Below are positions 50,291 through 62,639 of a stretch of DNA of 64,000 bases, one piece after another. The notes below the pieces were generated by a model. That model worked only from the letters and a program-made list of their open reading frames with translations, searched no databases and had not been told where the DNA came from. The position numbers and the translations under genes were made by a program. Origin of the DNA: Impatiens glandulifera (Eukaryota; Streptophyta; Magnoliopsida; Ericales; Balsaminaceae); assembly GCF_907164915.1 (NCBI RefSeq), contig NC_061863.1, forward strand, positions 64,952,864-65,016,863. Direction: 5' to 3'. The first letter of the stretch is position 1. Every line of letters begins with the position of its first letter.

Positions 50291-50499
50291 TTAATAATAG
50301 TATGGTTTCACATCACAATTTCAATTTAGAAAATAAATATATATTTTAATTTGATAACTATGTCAAATTAAAAGAATTAACTGACTTAAAACGGTTGTAT
50401 CTTACATTTAATTATTTAAAAAATAAAATATAAGTGGCAAAATAGAAACCCTAGAGATTTAAAATAAATATTGAAAATATTATTATTACCTTACAAAAT

Positions 50500-51102
50500 A
50501 TTGGAAAGAATTATAATTTTGCAAAATGATGTGTGATTAGCCAAAACCTTTCGGTTCTTAGCAATCGTCTGAGAGGGGGAGAAGCTAGTTTGATAACAGC
50601 GGTGGCCGGAGACCTCTGGAAGTGCGAATGTGTACGCACGTCAATACGATCCTCTCTCTGTCTATTGCGTCGAGTTCTGTTGCCATAGCGGAGGGCGTCG
50701 TCGTTTTCTCAGCCTAAAACGCTGCTCTTCAAAGCTTGCTTGCAAGTCAAAATCAGTGTAAATTATTTTCCTCTTCTTTCTCATCGCCGTCCTTTTCTTT
50801 CTTTGTTTTCTGTTTACATTTCATTCTTGTCATCTAAAAGCGATGAGATTACTATCATTATTATGTTTAAAACCCTAACCGGTAGTGTTATTTTGTCACT
50901 GGTTGAACTTTCTTCTCAGGAAGCAATTTGAATATATATATTTCTTCAACTATCAGTAGTATTTATATGTTAATATAAGTTGACATTGTACAACTATCAT
51001 TACGTCTCATTTCTTCTGAGTTTGAATTTTGTTTCCGTGGCAGCCTACTTGTGAAGTGAACAAGAAAATAATTAGTTGCATTATAGAGAGAGATACACGA
51101 AA
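50500..51102 (+). promoter_or_regulatory. RFC1 copy 2 promoter and 5' UTR exons
   Basis: A non-coding exon appears to end at 50,757 (CAGT|GTAAAT). The 5' UTR intron ends at GTGGCAG, and a second UTR exon from 51,044 leads into the ATG at 51,103. Sequence conserved with copy 1 around 'TCCTCTCTC' and 'TCAGCCTAAAACG' suggests the transcribed leader. No clear TATA box or E2F site was found. Confidence 0.55.
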
Positions 51103-54100
51103 ATGGTGAGTTCTAATACCTGTTTTTTGTTTTCGTTATCATCATGCAATGATTTTAGAAACTATTTAAGGCATATTTACACCCAACTTGTATTGTATTA
51201 TAACTGCACAAGACATCATTTGTAGAACCATCTATCTGAATCATTATTTAAATGTACTTGCTGTGTGTTGTTGCATGTCTAACTTATCAGTCGGATATTC
51301 GGAAGTGGTTTATGAAAAAGCATGACAAGGACAGTGACAGTACACAGAAGCCATCGGCATCTGAAAAGTCTTCATCAGCTCCTTCACAGCAAGAGAAGAT
51401 TATAAGTGTACAAAATTTCTCTATGTGGGGTTATATTGTTTCATTTGTCTCCATAGTAATTATTCTAATTTGTATATATGTCTTTGTTCTTGTGCTTAGG
51501 ATCCTGCAGGCAATGAGAACTCCGGTCGAAAGAAAACTAGCAAATATTTTGCCAACGATAAGACTAAGAGTGACAAAGAGCAAGAGATTGAGATCTCAGG
51601 AAAACGGAAAGCTCTAAAGGAAGAGGCTGAATTGAAACCACCTCCTCACAAGAAACAACACATAGTTGATAAGAAGGACGCTGATGACTTTGTCTCTAGT
51701 AAGACCGGGGCTAGTACTACCCCAACTAAGAAGTTGAAGAGTGTTTCTGGTAGAGGAGTTGTGAAAAAATCTGAAATTATTGATGAAAGTGATGAAGACG
51801 ACATTCATAAGAATCAATCAAAAAGCAGGGGAAGGGGTAGTAGGGGTAGAGGTGCATCAAAGGCAGACGCTGTTGGTAGAGACATGGATATTGATGAGAG
51901 TGACGAAGATGACATTCAAAAGAATCAATCAAAAGGCAGGGGAAGGGGTAGTAGTAGGGGTAGAGGTGCATCAAAGGGAGAGGTTGTTGGTAGAAACATG
52001 GATGTTGATGACAATGAAGAAGATGACGATGAAAAAGACAAAAAACCTGCTGGAAGAGGCCGTGGTGGAAGAGCTGCATCAGCATCCCCTGCTGCTGGAA
52101 GAGGTAGAGGCTGGGGAGGACGAGGTGGATTTGCGAATTTTGGTGAAAGGAAAGATCCTCCACACAAAGGAGAAAAGGTCAGTTCTTACTTGTCACTTAG
52201 TAAAATTGAATCCACCCCTCTTTAATGCTGCTAATGGCAATACCTGTTTCTAACCTCCATCAGGAAGTCCCTGAAGGTGCTCCTACTTGTTTAGCTGGGT
52301 TGACAATTGTAATTAGCGGAACACTTGACAGGTATATTCTCTAATACTGTCTCAATATGAAGTCCCATATATTGGTTGTCAAATTCTTTATATAGGTCTT
52401 TGAACTTGTTACTGATTTCTGCTAAGATTTTTACTGTTGCTCTTCAGTAATTAATAATTTCAAAGGAATAAATTTCATTTTTCCCCTTATTTTATTTTTT
52501 TTAAAAACAGAATTATTCGCCATCTTACGTAATAAAAATCGACGTTTACGCACAACGAAAAAAAGTATATACAAAATCATCACAACACCACGGACAGCAC
52601 ATAAAAAACAAAAACAACACAAAACAAACAACAAAGCACCTCAAATTAAAAGTATCTAATAACCTTGTCTGGATGGATCAAATAACCCTTGTATTTTAAA
52701 AAGTATCAAATAAAACCCGGAGTTGTCTAAATAGAATAAAAGTGTCTCTTCACTAACTTGCTGTCTTAACCTCCTGAGATTGATCTTTGTGCAAGCTAAC
52801 GTGGGTAGTGAGTCAGGCTTTATATAACTAAAGGCGTATCTAATCATCTTTGACCGTGGAGGTGGGTCCAAGCATGCCCCCACCAATTCCATGATGCCTT
52901 CTTGGTTCCGTATGGCCCCTAATCTGATTGCAATGTCAACTTTTTGCTTTGTCTTCGTTTATGCTTATATTTTCAAACTTCCTTCATGTCACCTTGTTAG
53001 GTTGCTTTTTGTTGTTTGTTTGATCAAACAACCTTGGTTGTTTGTCTCCATTTGGGCGTGTTGTTGGTTGAATCATCTTTTATTTGGGTTGCGTGTAATG
53101 TGGTGTCTCTACATCTCTTTCTTATGATATACAATTTCATATGTTCTAGTAAAAAGGGACTATTATCCCTCAATATTAATCCAAGAGTCTATTTGATATT
53201 TTCCCCATACATTTCCAGAAGCTGCAATTCTAGTATTAGGATGTTAAAGTTAGTTAATATGGTTGTTCTTACTCTGAGATTGTTTCAGTTTGGAACGTGA
53301 AGAAGCAGAAGATTTGATTAAACGTCATGGTGGACGAGTGACTGGATCCATCAGCAAGAAGACGGTTGTTTTATATTCCTCAGCCCTTGAAAATTGATTA
53401 ATCATTTGTACATGGATTGCATTTTTATACGCTCCTTTCATTTGTCCAGAGTTTTCTCCTTTGTGATGAAGACGTTGAGGGTCGGAAATCCAGCAAGGCT
53501 AAAGAGCTGGGGTTTGTTATCTCATCAATTTAGTTTTTCCTTCTTCTTCTTGTTCTCTAACCAGCTTTCACTTTCTGTGAATATGTAGCACTCCATTTCT
53601 AACTGAGGATCAATTGTTCGATAAGATTCGTGCATCAAATAAAGGAAAAACACCTGTAAAGGAAGTTCAAAAGAAACCCATGGAGAAGGTTGCTGCATCT
53701 CCTATCAAAAAGAGTCCTTTAAAAGAACTGAAGAGTATGGCCAATCAATTTATGATCCCTTTACTTCAACTACATGCATTATGTGTCCATGCAATTGGAT
53801 ATTCCTTCAGAACTTTGAAAATTTTGTGCCAAGACAACAATAATAAAAATAATATTATAATAGTATGTACACTTCATAAGATACTTGAAAATGAAGATGT
53901 TGTAAAGTGTAATATTTAACTGCATATGATTCTTGGTGATGATTTTCACTTGAATGCTATTTCTATTCTCTTATGTTAACCTTCCCTCCCTTTTCCATGG
54001 ATATTTTTTTTAATGTTTCAATGATATCATTCTATCTGGTTCCTTTTCTTTTCATCCATTATACAAGACTGTGTTCTATTTGATCTTTTCATAGTGGGCA

Positions 54101-57100
54101 AATTTGAGAATTTGCTATTTCTTGTAGAAGAACAAGATGGAGAATCCCCTGTCAGAAGTGTGGCTTCCAAAATTTCAGGTATTTCTTCTGTATTGAGGAA
54201 AGATCGGAAGACTGATGGTACTACATTGCCATGGACAGAGAAATATAGACCAAAGGTCTTTAACGACATTGTGGGGAATCAGTCCATTGTATGTACTATT
54301 CGAGATCATTTTGGGTGTATGTTGTTTGCAGAATAAGGGTTTTGATATTTGTGATACATCCAGGTGAAGCAACTTCATGACTGGCTGTCAAACTGGGATG
54401 CACAATTTCTCAACACTGGCACTAAAGGGAAGGGGAAAAAACAGAGTGATTCAGGTGCAAAGAAAGCTGTTCTACTTAGTGGTCCACCTGGAATTGGGAA
54501 GACAACAACTTCAAAGGTGGTTTGCCAGTTACTTGGTTTCCAGACAACTGAGGTAATATTAATGGATACAAAGGTTTGACTCTGGGAATCTAATTGTTCC
54601 ATATCTCTCACTCACCTTCTTTGTTCCTAGGTTGATGCCAGTGTTAGTCGTGGAAAAGCTGACTCCAAAATCGAAAAAGGAGTTGGTGGTAGCACATCTA
54701 ATACTAATAAGGAGCTTGTTTCCAATGCGGCCTTCAGGCTCAACAAGGACCAGTCTGTTTTCTTCTTCTATTTACATTTATAATATGTTCCTTCAATATG
54801 GTTTGGTTTGTATGTACTCTATAGTGATGTGTTCTCTAATATCTCAGATCAAAATATCTAAAGTCTGTGCTTATTATGGATGAAGTTGATGGCATGTCTG
54901 CTGGAGATAGGGGAGGAGTGGCTGATCTTATTGCAAGCATTAAAATATCCAAAATCCCCATCATATGCATCTGCAATGATCGCTACAGTCAGAAATTAAA
55001 GAGTCTTGTGAACTATTGTGATTTACTGAACTTCCGCAAACCTACAAAACAGCAGGTTCCATTCTAATTTACTTTATTCTTGTGCATTTGTTTCTTTTTT
55101 GTTATACCATTTTCTGGCTATAATTGGCATGTACAGGAAGCACTATAAACCAAGTGGTAATTGTTTTAATGGGCTATCTTATTGAATTGGATTAACTGGA
55201 AGCATTTGTAATGCTGATGATGTGTGTTAACAGTATTTCATTGAGGGTGACTGCATCCTGAATTATTTCTATCTTGTGTTGGGATCACAGAGGGTTTCAA
55301 ACTAGGTATTTTGATGATTTCAATTCCTTAGGTGCCTATCTTGGAGTGGAAAAGAACCACAAAATAGTGTCCTGCTCAGAACACTAGCTTTTTATAAATA
55401 TGTTTTAGCTTATTTGGCTAGTATAATATAGTGGATCCAGTCACTATTTGTGATGTTTTGATATAATTAGGAGCCATTGGTAGTTGAGTGTATATAGTTG
55501 TTTGCCATTTTCATGTGAACAAATTTCTATATTTTTGTGATGATTTATTGTCTTCATTAAAGTTGATAGAAGGACTTATTAATTTAACTACAAATGAACA
55601 ATAAGATATGTTCTGCTTGCACATTCTGGAAGATAAAATAATTGATACTCAATTTGAAATATGATAGATGGCAAAGAGGTTGATGCAAATTGCCAAGGCT
55701 GAAGGACTCCAAGCCAATGAGGTATGATTTCTATCATGAGTGTTCTTTTAGCCTCTCCTGGCATAATAATTTGTTTTCTAAGAAACAAGCCCTATGCTAT
55801 AATTGAGAAAGCTAAGCATAAATAGTGAAAGCTGGATTCTAGAACTTGAAAAACAAAACTTTCTTTCTGAACATGACCTGAACCTTGTAAACTGTAGATA
55901 ACCACCAGAAATGTCTAGCAAGGCTTTTTTTCAGATATCTTTATATAAAAGCATATTTATTTTAAAATAGTGAAGCCTTATGATGCCGTGCTTTTGTTAT
56001 TTCAGGTAACACTTGAAGAGCTCGCTGACAGAGTCAATGGAGACATTCGAATGGCATTAAACCAGCTTCAGTATATGAGCCTCTCCATGTCAACTATTAA
56101 ATATGATGACATTAGACAACGGCTTCTTAGCAGCGCAAAGGATGAAGACATCTCACCCTTTACCGCTGTTGATAAGTATGGGTTTTCTAGTCATTATTCT
56201 GATTTCTCTTTTGCCTCGCGTGTTGGTTGTGGTACTTAGCATGCTTTCTATTGCTATGCTATTCAATACCGATTTTATGGTTGTTTGTCACTATTCTCGT
56301 TTTGGGTTTAGCATAATGAGCTATGGTCTTGTAGATATCTACATGTATAGTTGAGAATTGTAATCTACTTAGCATTGTCAACTTGTTGATACCTATAGTT
56401 TCCCTAGAATAATTTATGGTTAGATAGTGGGAGAACATAGGTCTGAGTTGCTTTGATACCATTGTTATGTACCAATTATAATTTTTGGTCAGAGAGACTG
56501 ATTGAACCATAGTTGTCAATAGCGCCCGTAGCGCTAGCTATAGCGAATAGCGTAGCGTAGCGCCCCCTTGTAGCTATAAGGCGCTATAGGCTACACACTT
56601 TCAAATAGCGCCGCCTTTCTAGCTATAGCGCCAATAGCGCCAATAGCTATAGCCCCTTTATAGCGCCGACTTTTCAAATTCTTCTCTTTTTCTTCTTTTC
56701 TTTTCCAATTCTTCTCTTTCTCTTCTTTTCTTTTCCAATTCTTTTCTCTTTCAATTCTTTTCTTTCCTATTCTCTAGTCGTTTTGTCTTCTACAACCATC
56801 TTCTACAGCCAAATCGTTAACTTGCTTGTAAGTTTTTCATTTTATAGTTTAGATTTATCATTTATATAAGTTTTAGTAATAGTTTTATATTTATTTATTT
56901 ATTTTATTTTGTTTTGTTTAGTAATAGTTTAAGAATTAATGGTTTTTATGTTTTAAACTTTTAATTTTGTGATGTTTTTTATTTTTGATATTTACATGTT
57001 TTAGCGCTTTATTTTCAAATAGCCCTCGCTACGCTATTCGCTTTACGCTATAGCCATGAGAAGCGTTGGCGCTATTTAGCGCTATACGCTATTGACAACT

Positions 57101-60100
57101 ATGGATTGAACACATCATTGTGGGAGTGGTGGGGAACAGAAGTTCTCACTCTATCTATATGCCTCACCCACAGACCTTCACATTTTTTACAACTTTTCCA
57201 TTCCCTTATTTCTATTCTTCACCTCAGCCTACCCTATTTATCTCCTTAACAGTAGCCAACATTTGACCCTTGCATTGTCGGTTGCCCTTTCTTATGTGTT
57301 ATTGAATTATATGCAATGGCTCAAATGCCAGCAAACACATATAGACATACAGGAACAAGCAGCCATGATGAGAAAAAAATTGAGGTCTACATTATAATTT
57401 GAGCTCATTGATTGTGACAGGTTTTGTTTGTAGGTGATAATTGTGTAATTTTCATATTTCATGAATGAATTGGCTAGGTGTTTGTATCTTGTTGGTTAAG
57501 GCCAAGGTAACTACACCTTACTTAGTTGGATAGATCTTCATAAAATGTGATCACTTCAAAAAAGAAACTAAAATATGAACACTAGGAGTTCAATTGACAA
57601 TCTTACAGGTTGCCAAGAAGAGTTGGTTATGTTTATATCATTGAGTTATGTCTTATACACCAAGAATGCTGAGTATGCCAAATGTCCTATAGTAGCATTT
57701 CCAAAACTATACTAGCTAAAATATGAATATGATTTTTACTGTATTACTTGCATATTAAGTTATTTCTATTCAGCAAACGTCTTTGGAGTTGCCAATGATC
57801 TATGTAACAGTGGAAACTGCATTTCTTCAGTCTTCACAAGCCATGAAATTATATTGTTATTGGATTGACATATTTACTCTTTTACATGTACAGGCTGTTT
57901 GGTTTTAATGGGGGGAAATTGCGAATGGACGAACGAATAGACTTAAGCATGAGTGACCCTGATCTAGTCCCTCTTATTGTACAGGTTTGCTCTTTCTCTA
58001 TGTAAAAAGGGCAAATTTATACATGAACTTTCTCAATTGGAGCCAAGGAATGTATCACTCTTGATGAAAAACAATCTTTATTTGTCAATTTATCTTTGGA
58101 CGAATGGCTCACTTGAATATGAAAGCTGCTTTGTGTTTATTGGAAGAAAGTATTTAGCCTTGTCAAATTATGTTCTCTATTATTGGTAGGAAAATTATAT
58201 TAACTACAGACCAAGCTCAGGTGGCAAAGATGATAGTGGGATCAAAAGGATGAACTTAATTGCCCAAGCTGCTGAATCTATCGCTGATGGAGATATAGTG
58301 AATGTTCAGATCCGGAAATATAGACAGTGGCAACTCTCTCCTTTTGGAAGTCTTGTGTCTTGCATAATCCCGTATATTTTCTTATCACAACTTGAAAATT
58401 TTATGTTCCCTGGCATTTTATGTTGCATCTTGATGATATTAATTATTTCTCTTGTTTTTTCTTCCATTTGTTGTAATAGTGCTGCGCTGTTACATGGGCA
58501 AAGAGAGATACTTACACAGGTGAGTGATGCCAATTTTAATGCACAATGTAGTTTTTGAGCTACATTAACTTTCAAATACAGTTACCTAATGTTGCTTGTG
58601 ATGTTGTTTTGAACTACATTAATTTTTTTTTGTTCATTTAATATTTAAGAGATTTGGATTTCTCAGTTATATTTTTTTTAACATCCATGGGTTTCTATTT
58701 AAGCTGTTTTGATTAGCATGGTATATAACAAGCTGGCTACACTTCTCAGGGAGAGCGCAACTTCAATAGGTTTGGTGGATGGCTGGGAAAGAATTCAACA
58801 ACGGGGAAAAATTTGAGGATTTTGGATGACATGCATATTCATCTTCTTGCATCTCGAGGATCTAGCACAGGAAGGTATCTTATTTATGCCAGACCCTTAT
58901 GTTTGATATGACATCTGTGGTTCTTATAGTGCCATGAAACAATTGATCTTTTGTTCTGGGCATTCACCAGTTCATTAATATTTTTTCTATCTGGTTGAAA
59001 CTATACTTGATTATAAAAAAAACTCATCACTATGCTAATAATTGCATAGTGCCCTAAATTGCTAAATTTTTCTGTAAATTTGCTTTAATCCTTCAATGAT
59101 TTTATGCAGGTCAACAATGAGAGTTGATTTCTTTACCCCTCTTCTTAAACACCTGACTCTTCCGCTCAGAAACCTTCCCAAGGTTAGACATAAATGATAA
59201 AACATTGTTATTTTAATGCTATAGTGCTGTAATATCCCGTTGGGTTGCTTTGGTATCTGAAAAATCTATATTTTTTATGTTTTATAAACATCACCATGAT
59301 CTAAAAATTCTCTATACCAAAAAAATTCACTTTAAATTGGGCCATGATCTTTAATATCAATATATGATTTATATATCAAATGAAACAACAAAATCATATT
59401 AATTTTTTTATCATTATCCAAAAAATTATCTGGTTATGGTCTAGAGAAAAAATCTTGTACCAAAAAAAAAACTCAAACTTAGACGATTTTCCAATTAGAT
59501 GGTGAATCTATGACTCCAAATAGGCTCAATATGGTTATATTATAATGCTTGCTTTTGCAATGTAGACCTTTTCTTACTTTAATTTCCTGGAGATTCTCTA
59601 ACTTTCTGTTCCTAATAATTGATAGGACGAAGGTGTGCAGAGTGTTGTGGAATTTATGGATGCTTATTCTTTAAGTATGGATGATTTTGATGGTATTGTT
59701 GACATGTCAAAATTTCAGGTGAAAACTGTGTTTAGATGATTTAGATCTGATATTCATGAAGCATCATCTATTTACATGTATATTATTGTGTTTTATCCAT
59801 CAGAGCCATCCAAATCCTCTGGATGGCATACCACCTGCAGTGAAATCAGCACTTACAAGGGCATACAACAAAGGGAGTCTTTCTCGTGTTGTTAGAACTG
59901 CAGACTTAATCACCCTGCCTGGAATTAAAAAGGTTCTTAAGAAGCGGGTTGCAGCCATGTTAGAACCAGTAGATGAAGAAGGCCTACAGGATGGTAATAC
60001 TGATGCATCACCAGAAAATGAAGAAACTTCAGACGCTGAAAATACAGGTGTCATTTCCTTCTATATTCCTTTATATTCATTATCCTTGCCTTATTCTTTT

Positions 60101-61318
60101 GGTTCAATCCGTATTCTTAGGGCTTGTTATTTGGGTTAACAACTAAAGTACCTTGGCCCTTGTTTGAGACTATTTCCAAATAATTCGTTATCCAATCAAC
60201 CATTACTTCAATCACATCCTTCAAATCATCAATGAAAAATACCCTCCTATCTTTTTTATTTGAATAATTATAAAGGTAAGTTTATTATCATCATTGTACC
60301 AGAAAATGATGACCTCTTCAGATGCTGAAAATATATGTGTCACTGCCCACTTTAGCCTTTATATTTGTTATCCTTGCCTTTTCTTTTTGTTCATTTCGAT
60401 TTCTTAATGATTGTTGGAGATAGTTATTGGGTTAAATCAGATTATTTGAAATAATATGTTAAGAGTTTAAGTTTAAAGTCAAGGGACTAAATAATCCAAG
60501 AAAAGGGAGTGAGAAGTCGAAAGAAATTTAGACTACAAATCTGTATAACCATTGATCATTTTATTCAATAAATGAAAACAATAACATAAGCCTCCTATAT
60601 ATAATGGATTAATCCAAACTGATAGATAACTATAATGCTAATGACAATTATCCTAACAACTAATTTAAAATTATTAACAATAATTAGTATAATAACCTTA
60701 ACTTTGCTGGCCACGTGTCTTCTTGGTCACCCTTCTAAACCCTCATCTTTGATCCTTATCATAATCTTGTTTGACGAGAAACAAGAAAGTTGATTATTTG
60801 GATCAAAGACTAATAAAGAGGTAATAAAGATTAAAAATAATTGTAGTTTTGGTATTTAAATTATTGAAAATTTGATTTAAAAATTTGATGGGGTGACCCA
60901 CATCAATCAAACAAGCTTTTAAGAGGCAGAAAAATAAATGGATTCCAAGGCCATCTTGTTTGTTCTCTCTTTTTGGTTTAAATGCTAAACTTTTATTTAT
61001 ATTTTTTTACCTTTCAGAAGATGGAGATGAGAATGAGAAAAATGCAGAAGTGGATCTCCAGAATTTGAAATCAAGAGGTTATTTTCCATATGATAAATTT
61101 ATTTATTTTATCATCTATATGCTGTATTGCTTGCACATAAATATAAACAAGAATGTTTTTGAGCAGGAATTCAAGTACAAATGGACCTGAAGGGTGGTGG
61201 TGGACAAACCTCAAGCGCAAAGAAGGCACCATCGGGTAGAGGAAAGGGTGGCGGTTCAGCTTCAGTAGATAACAAGAAAGGAGGCCGCGGATCTGGATCC
61301 GCCTCCAGAAAAAAATAA
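51103..61318 (+). CDS. RFC1: RFC1 copy 2, replication factor C large subunit
   Basis: Twenty-two coding exons: 51103-51105, 51291-51407, 51500-52177, 52264-52331, 53289-53364, 53450-53511, 53589-53734, 54128-54288, 54364-54552, 54631-54752, 54848-55055, 55668-55721, 56006-56175, 57894-57984, 58190-58371, 58480-58519, 58750-58874, 59110-59182, 59626-59718, 59804-60047, 61018-61077 and 61167-61318. They give 1,037 codons, all in phase. Order: N-terminal PCNA-region start 'SDIRKWFMKKHDK'; a disordered exon 3 with three acidic/RGRG modules (about residues 135-245); BRCT domain (about 267-350); AAA+ clamp-loader module with Walker A GPPGIGKT (477-484) and Walker B VLIMDE (548-553); RFC1 C-terminal domain; basic KGGGR tail. 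It loads PCNA onto primed DNA with RFC2-5 in the nucleus. The ATG is the last codon of its exon. Copy 1 is the decayed tandem partner. Confidence 0.93.
56508..57103. mobile_element. hAT-type MITE in RFC1 copy 2 intron 13
   Basis: A 596-bp element with perfect 17-bp inverted ends CATAGTTGTCAATAGCG / CGCTATTGACAACTATG and a perfect 8-bp target duplication GATTGAAC (56,500-56,507 and 57,104-57,111). The subterminal regions on both sides are packed with TAGCG/CGCTA words, the kind of clustered motif hAT transposases bind. The centre (about 56,670-56,790) is a CT-rich tract. No coding capacity. Copy 1 lacks the element and also about 120 bp of its immediate surroundings. Confidence 0.93.
59325..59530 (+). 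repeat. Intronic repeat in RFC1 copy 2 intron 18
   Basis: Equivalent of the copy 1 intron 18 repeat, starting near AATTCACTTTAAATTGGG and ending TAGGCTCAATATGG. It is a possible source for the extra copy in copy 1 intron 14. Confidence 0.7.
60298..60395 (+). repeat. Fossil duplicate of the exon 20 end, RFC1 copy 2 intron 20
   Basis: Second occurrence of the relic described in copy 1. Here the former donor reads ATATGTGTC, so the conserved AG before GT is lost. Intron 20 is nearly 1 kb and also shares a block with copy 1 from about 60,410 to 60,950 that includes a CCACGTGTC word. Confidence 0.7.
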
Positions 61319-62183
61319 TATGCTGAAAAATGGTATGGAGCTGGAATTTTCTTCGAGATTACGACATTTAGTTTGATAACGTAATTTTGTGCTACTCTCT
61401 ATGGCTGTTACAATTTTTTTTTCTTGCTTTTCTTTGTTTAACTTGTCTTCTTATTAGTGTAGTACCTACCACTTGTTTTTTTGTCATATTATTTTATTTC
61501 TGGAGTTTAGGGGTGATGAATGTGGTGGGGAAGTTATGACATAAATACAATTTGATTGCTCTTTCTAACTTCTCTTCTGATATCGAGCTATGATGGATGG
61601 AATGGTTCTTGAAAATGAGAGATATTTTATCAACCCCTTTTTTTTAACTACTTTTATTGTGTGACAAATGATTAAGGAATATATCATTACTTTTTTTTTT
61701 AAATTAAGATTTTAACTTGTGTTAGTATAATCTTCAGCTGTCATGAACTTCCTCATTCCATAAAAGTGAATATTGTTAAAGGATATGTCCCACAAAGCAA
61801 AATCTTGCCATTTTTTATTACTCTATGGTTCTTCTTTGACATATATATATATATGGCATAACCAGTGGAGGGGCCAATTTTTAATCTATTAACAATATTA
61901 AAAAGAATTGAGATAAATTATTTTATGTAAAGAGTGGACCAATAAAATTAGTAACAAAGTTTGAAAATTGTATGATGGAGAAAAGAAAATGAATAATAAT
62001 AATAATAATAGCATCCAAATTTATCTGATCCTTGACCATCAATCCATCCGTGATCCATCTTGTTCTTATTCTTGTCTCCATTCTTCTTCTTCTTCAGCCG
62101 GCAAGCTCAACTGCACGACGTCGTTTTGAAGAGGATCCATCCATGTACGGTGGGATTATTCATTTATTTATTTATTGCTTAAA
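61319..62183. other. Convergent intergenic DNA after RFC1 copy 2
   Basis: Starts with the RFC1 3' untranslated region, recognisable to about 61,410 by similarity to copy 1. Sequence from about 61,420 on has no counterpart after copy 1. A small AAT repeat lies near 61,992. A frame at 62,032-62,235 looks signal-peptide-like but lacks an ATG. No supported gene. Confidence 0.5.
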
Positions 62184-62639
62184 TCATCTATCTCCCTCTA
62201 ATGAGGGCGGGCTTCTCCAGAAACCGGTGCCGTAGAATTTGCCCCACATTTCTCTCTCAAATTCTTCTTCCTCCTCAGTTGATTCATCCTGGCCGCCGGC
62301 GATTTGGTTCCTGATCGTGGATTCCAACTCCTCTATACTCGATCGTCCACCACCGATATTATGTTGCTGCTGCAGTAGGAGGAGAGAATTATTATAATTA
62401 TTATTATTATTATAATCATTATTTCTAAGCATTCGCCGGCGTTGTTGTTTCCTCCACGCTTTTCGTACAATCGCTGACGGAACCTTATACACGGCGAGTA
62501 GCAGCAGATTCACCGTCATGCAAGGGCAACAACACCAGATCGCCGCGCAATTAGCTGCAGTCCCGCCGACTACCTCCCCTATCCTCCGACGCTTATCTTT
62601 TCTAACTAGCGGCGATTGCTGCTGCGACAACCTTGACAT
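62184..62639 (-). CDS. Small uncharacterised plant protein with a CCCCP membrane motif
   Basis: A single exon of 151 codons from ATG at 62,639; the frame remains open upstream but without another ATG. Near residue 20 it has 'RRRIGEVVGGTAANCAAIWC', followed by CCCP and a hydrophobic stretch 'CMTVNLLLLAVYKVPSA', then a basic 'RKAWRKQQRRR' cluster. A low-complexity Asn-rich region follows, and the end is acidic with 'MWGKFYGTGFWRSPP'. The GEVxGGTAAxCAA...CCCP block and the closing GTGFWRS motif are shared by a small plant-only family of unknown function. The cysteine cluster beside a hydrophobic, basic-flanked segment suggests membrane association, possibly acylation; this is inference. It is convergent with RFC1 copy 2, and the segment carrying it is absent after copy 1. 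Confidence 0.75.
   Translation of the reverse strand: MSRLSQQQSPLVRKDKRRRIGEVVGGTAANCAAIWCCCPCMTVNLLLLAVYKVPSAIVRKAWRKQQRRRMLRNNDYNNNNNYNNSLLLLQQQHNIGGGRSSIEELESTIRNQIAGGQDESTEEEEEFEREMWGKFYGTGFWRSPPSLEGDR

Noticed and set aside
62032..62235. Plus-strand frame resembling a signal peptide followed by a short basic peptide
   Set aside because: It begins at TTG with an in-frame stop just upstream and no ATG, and it overlaps the better supported minus-strand gene.
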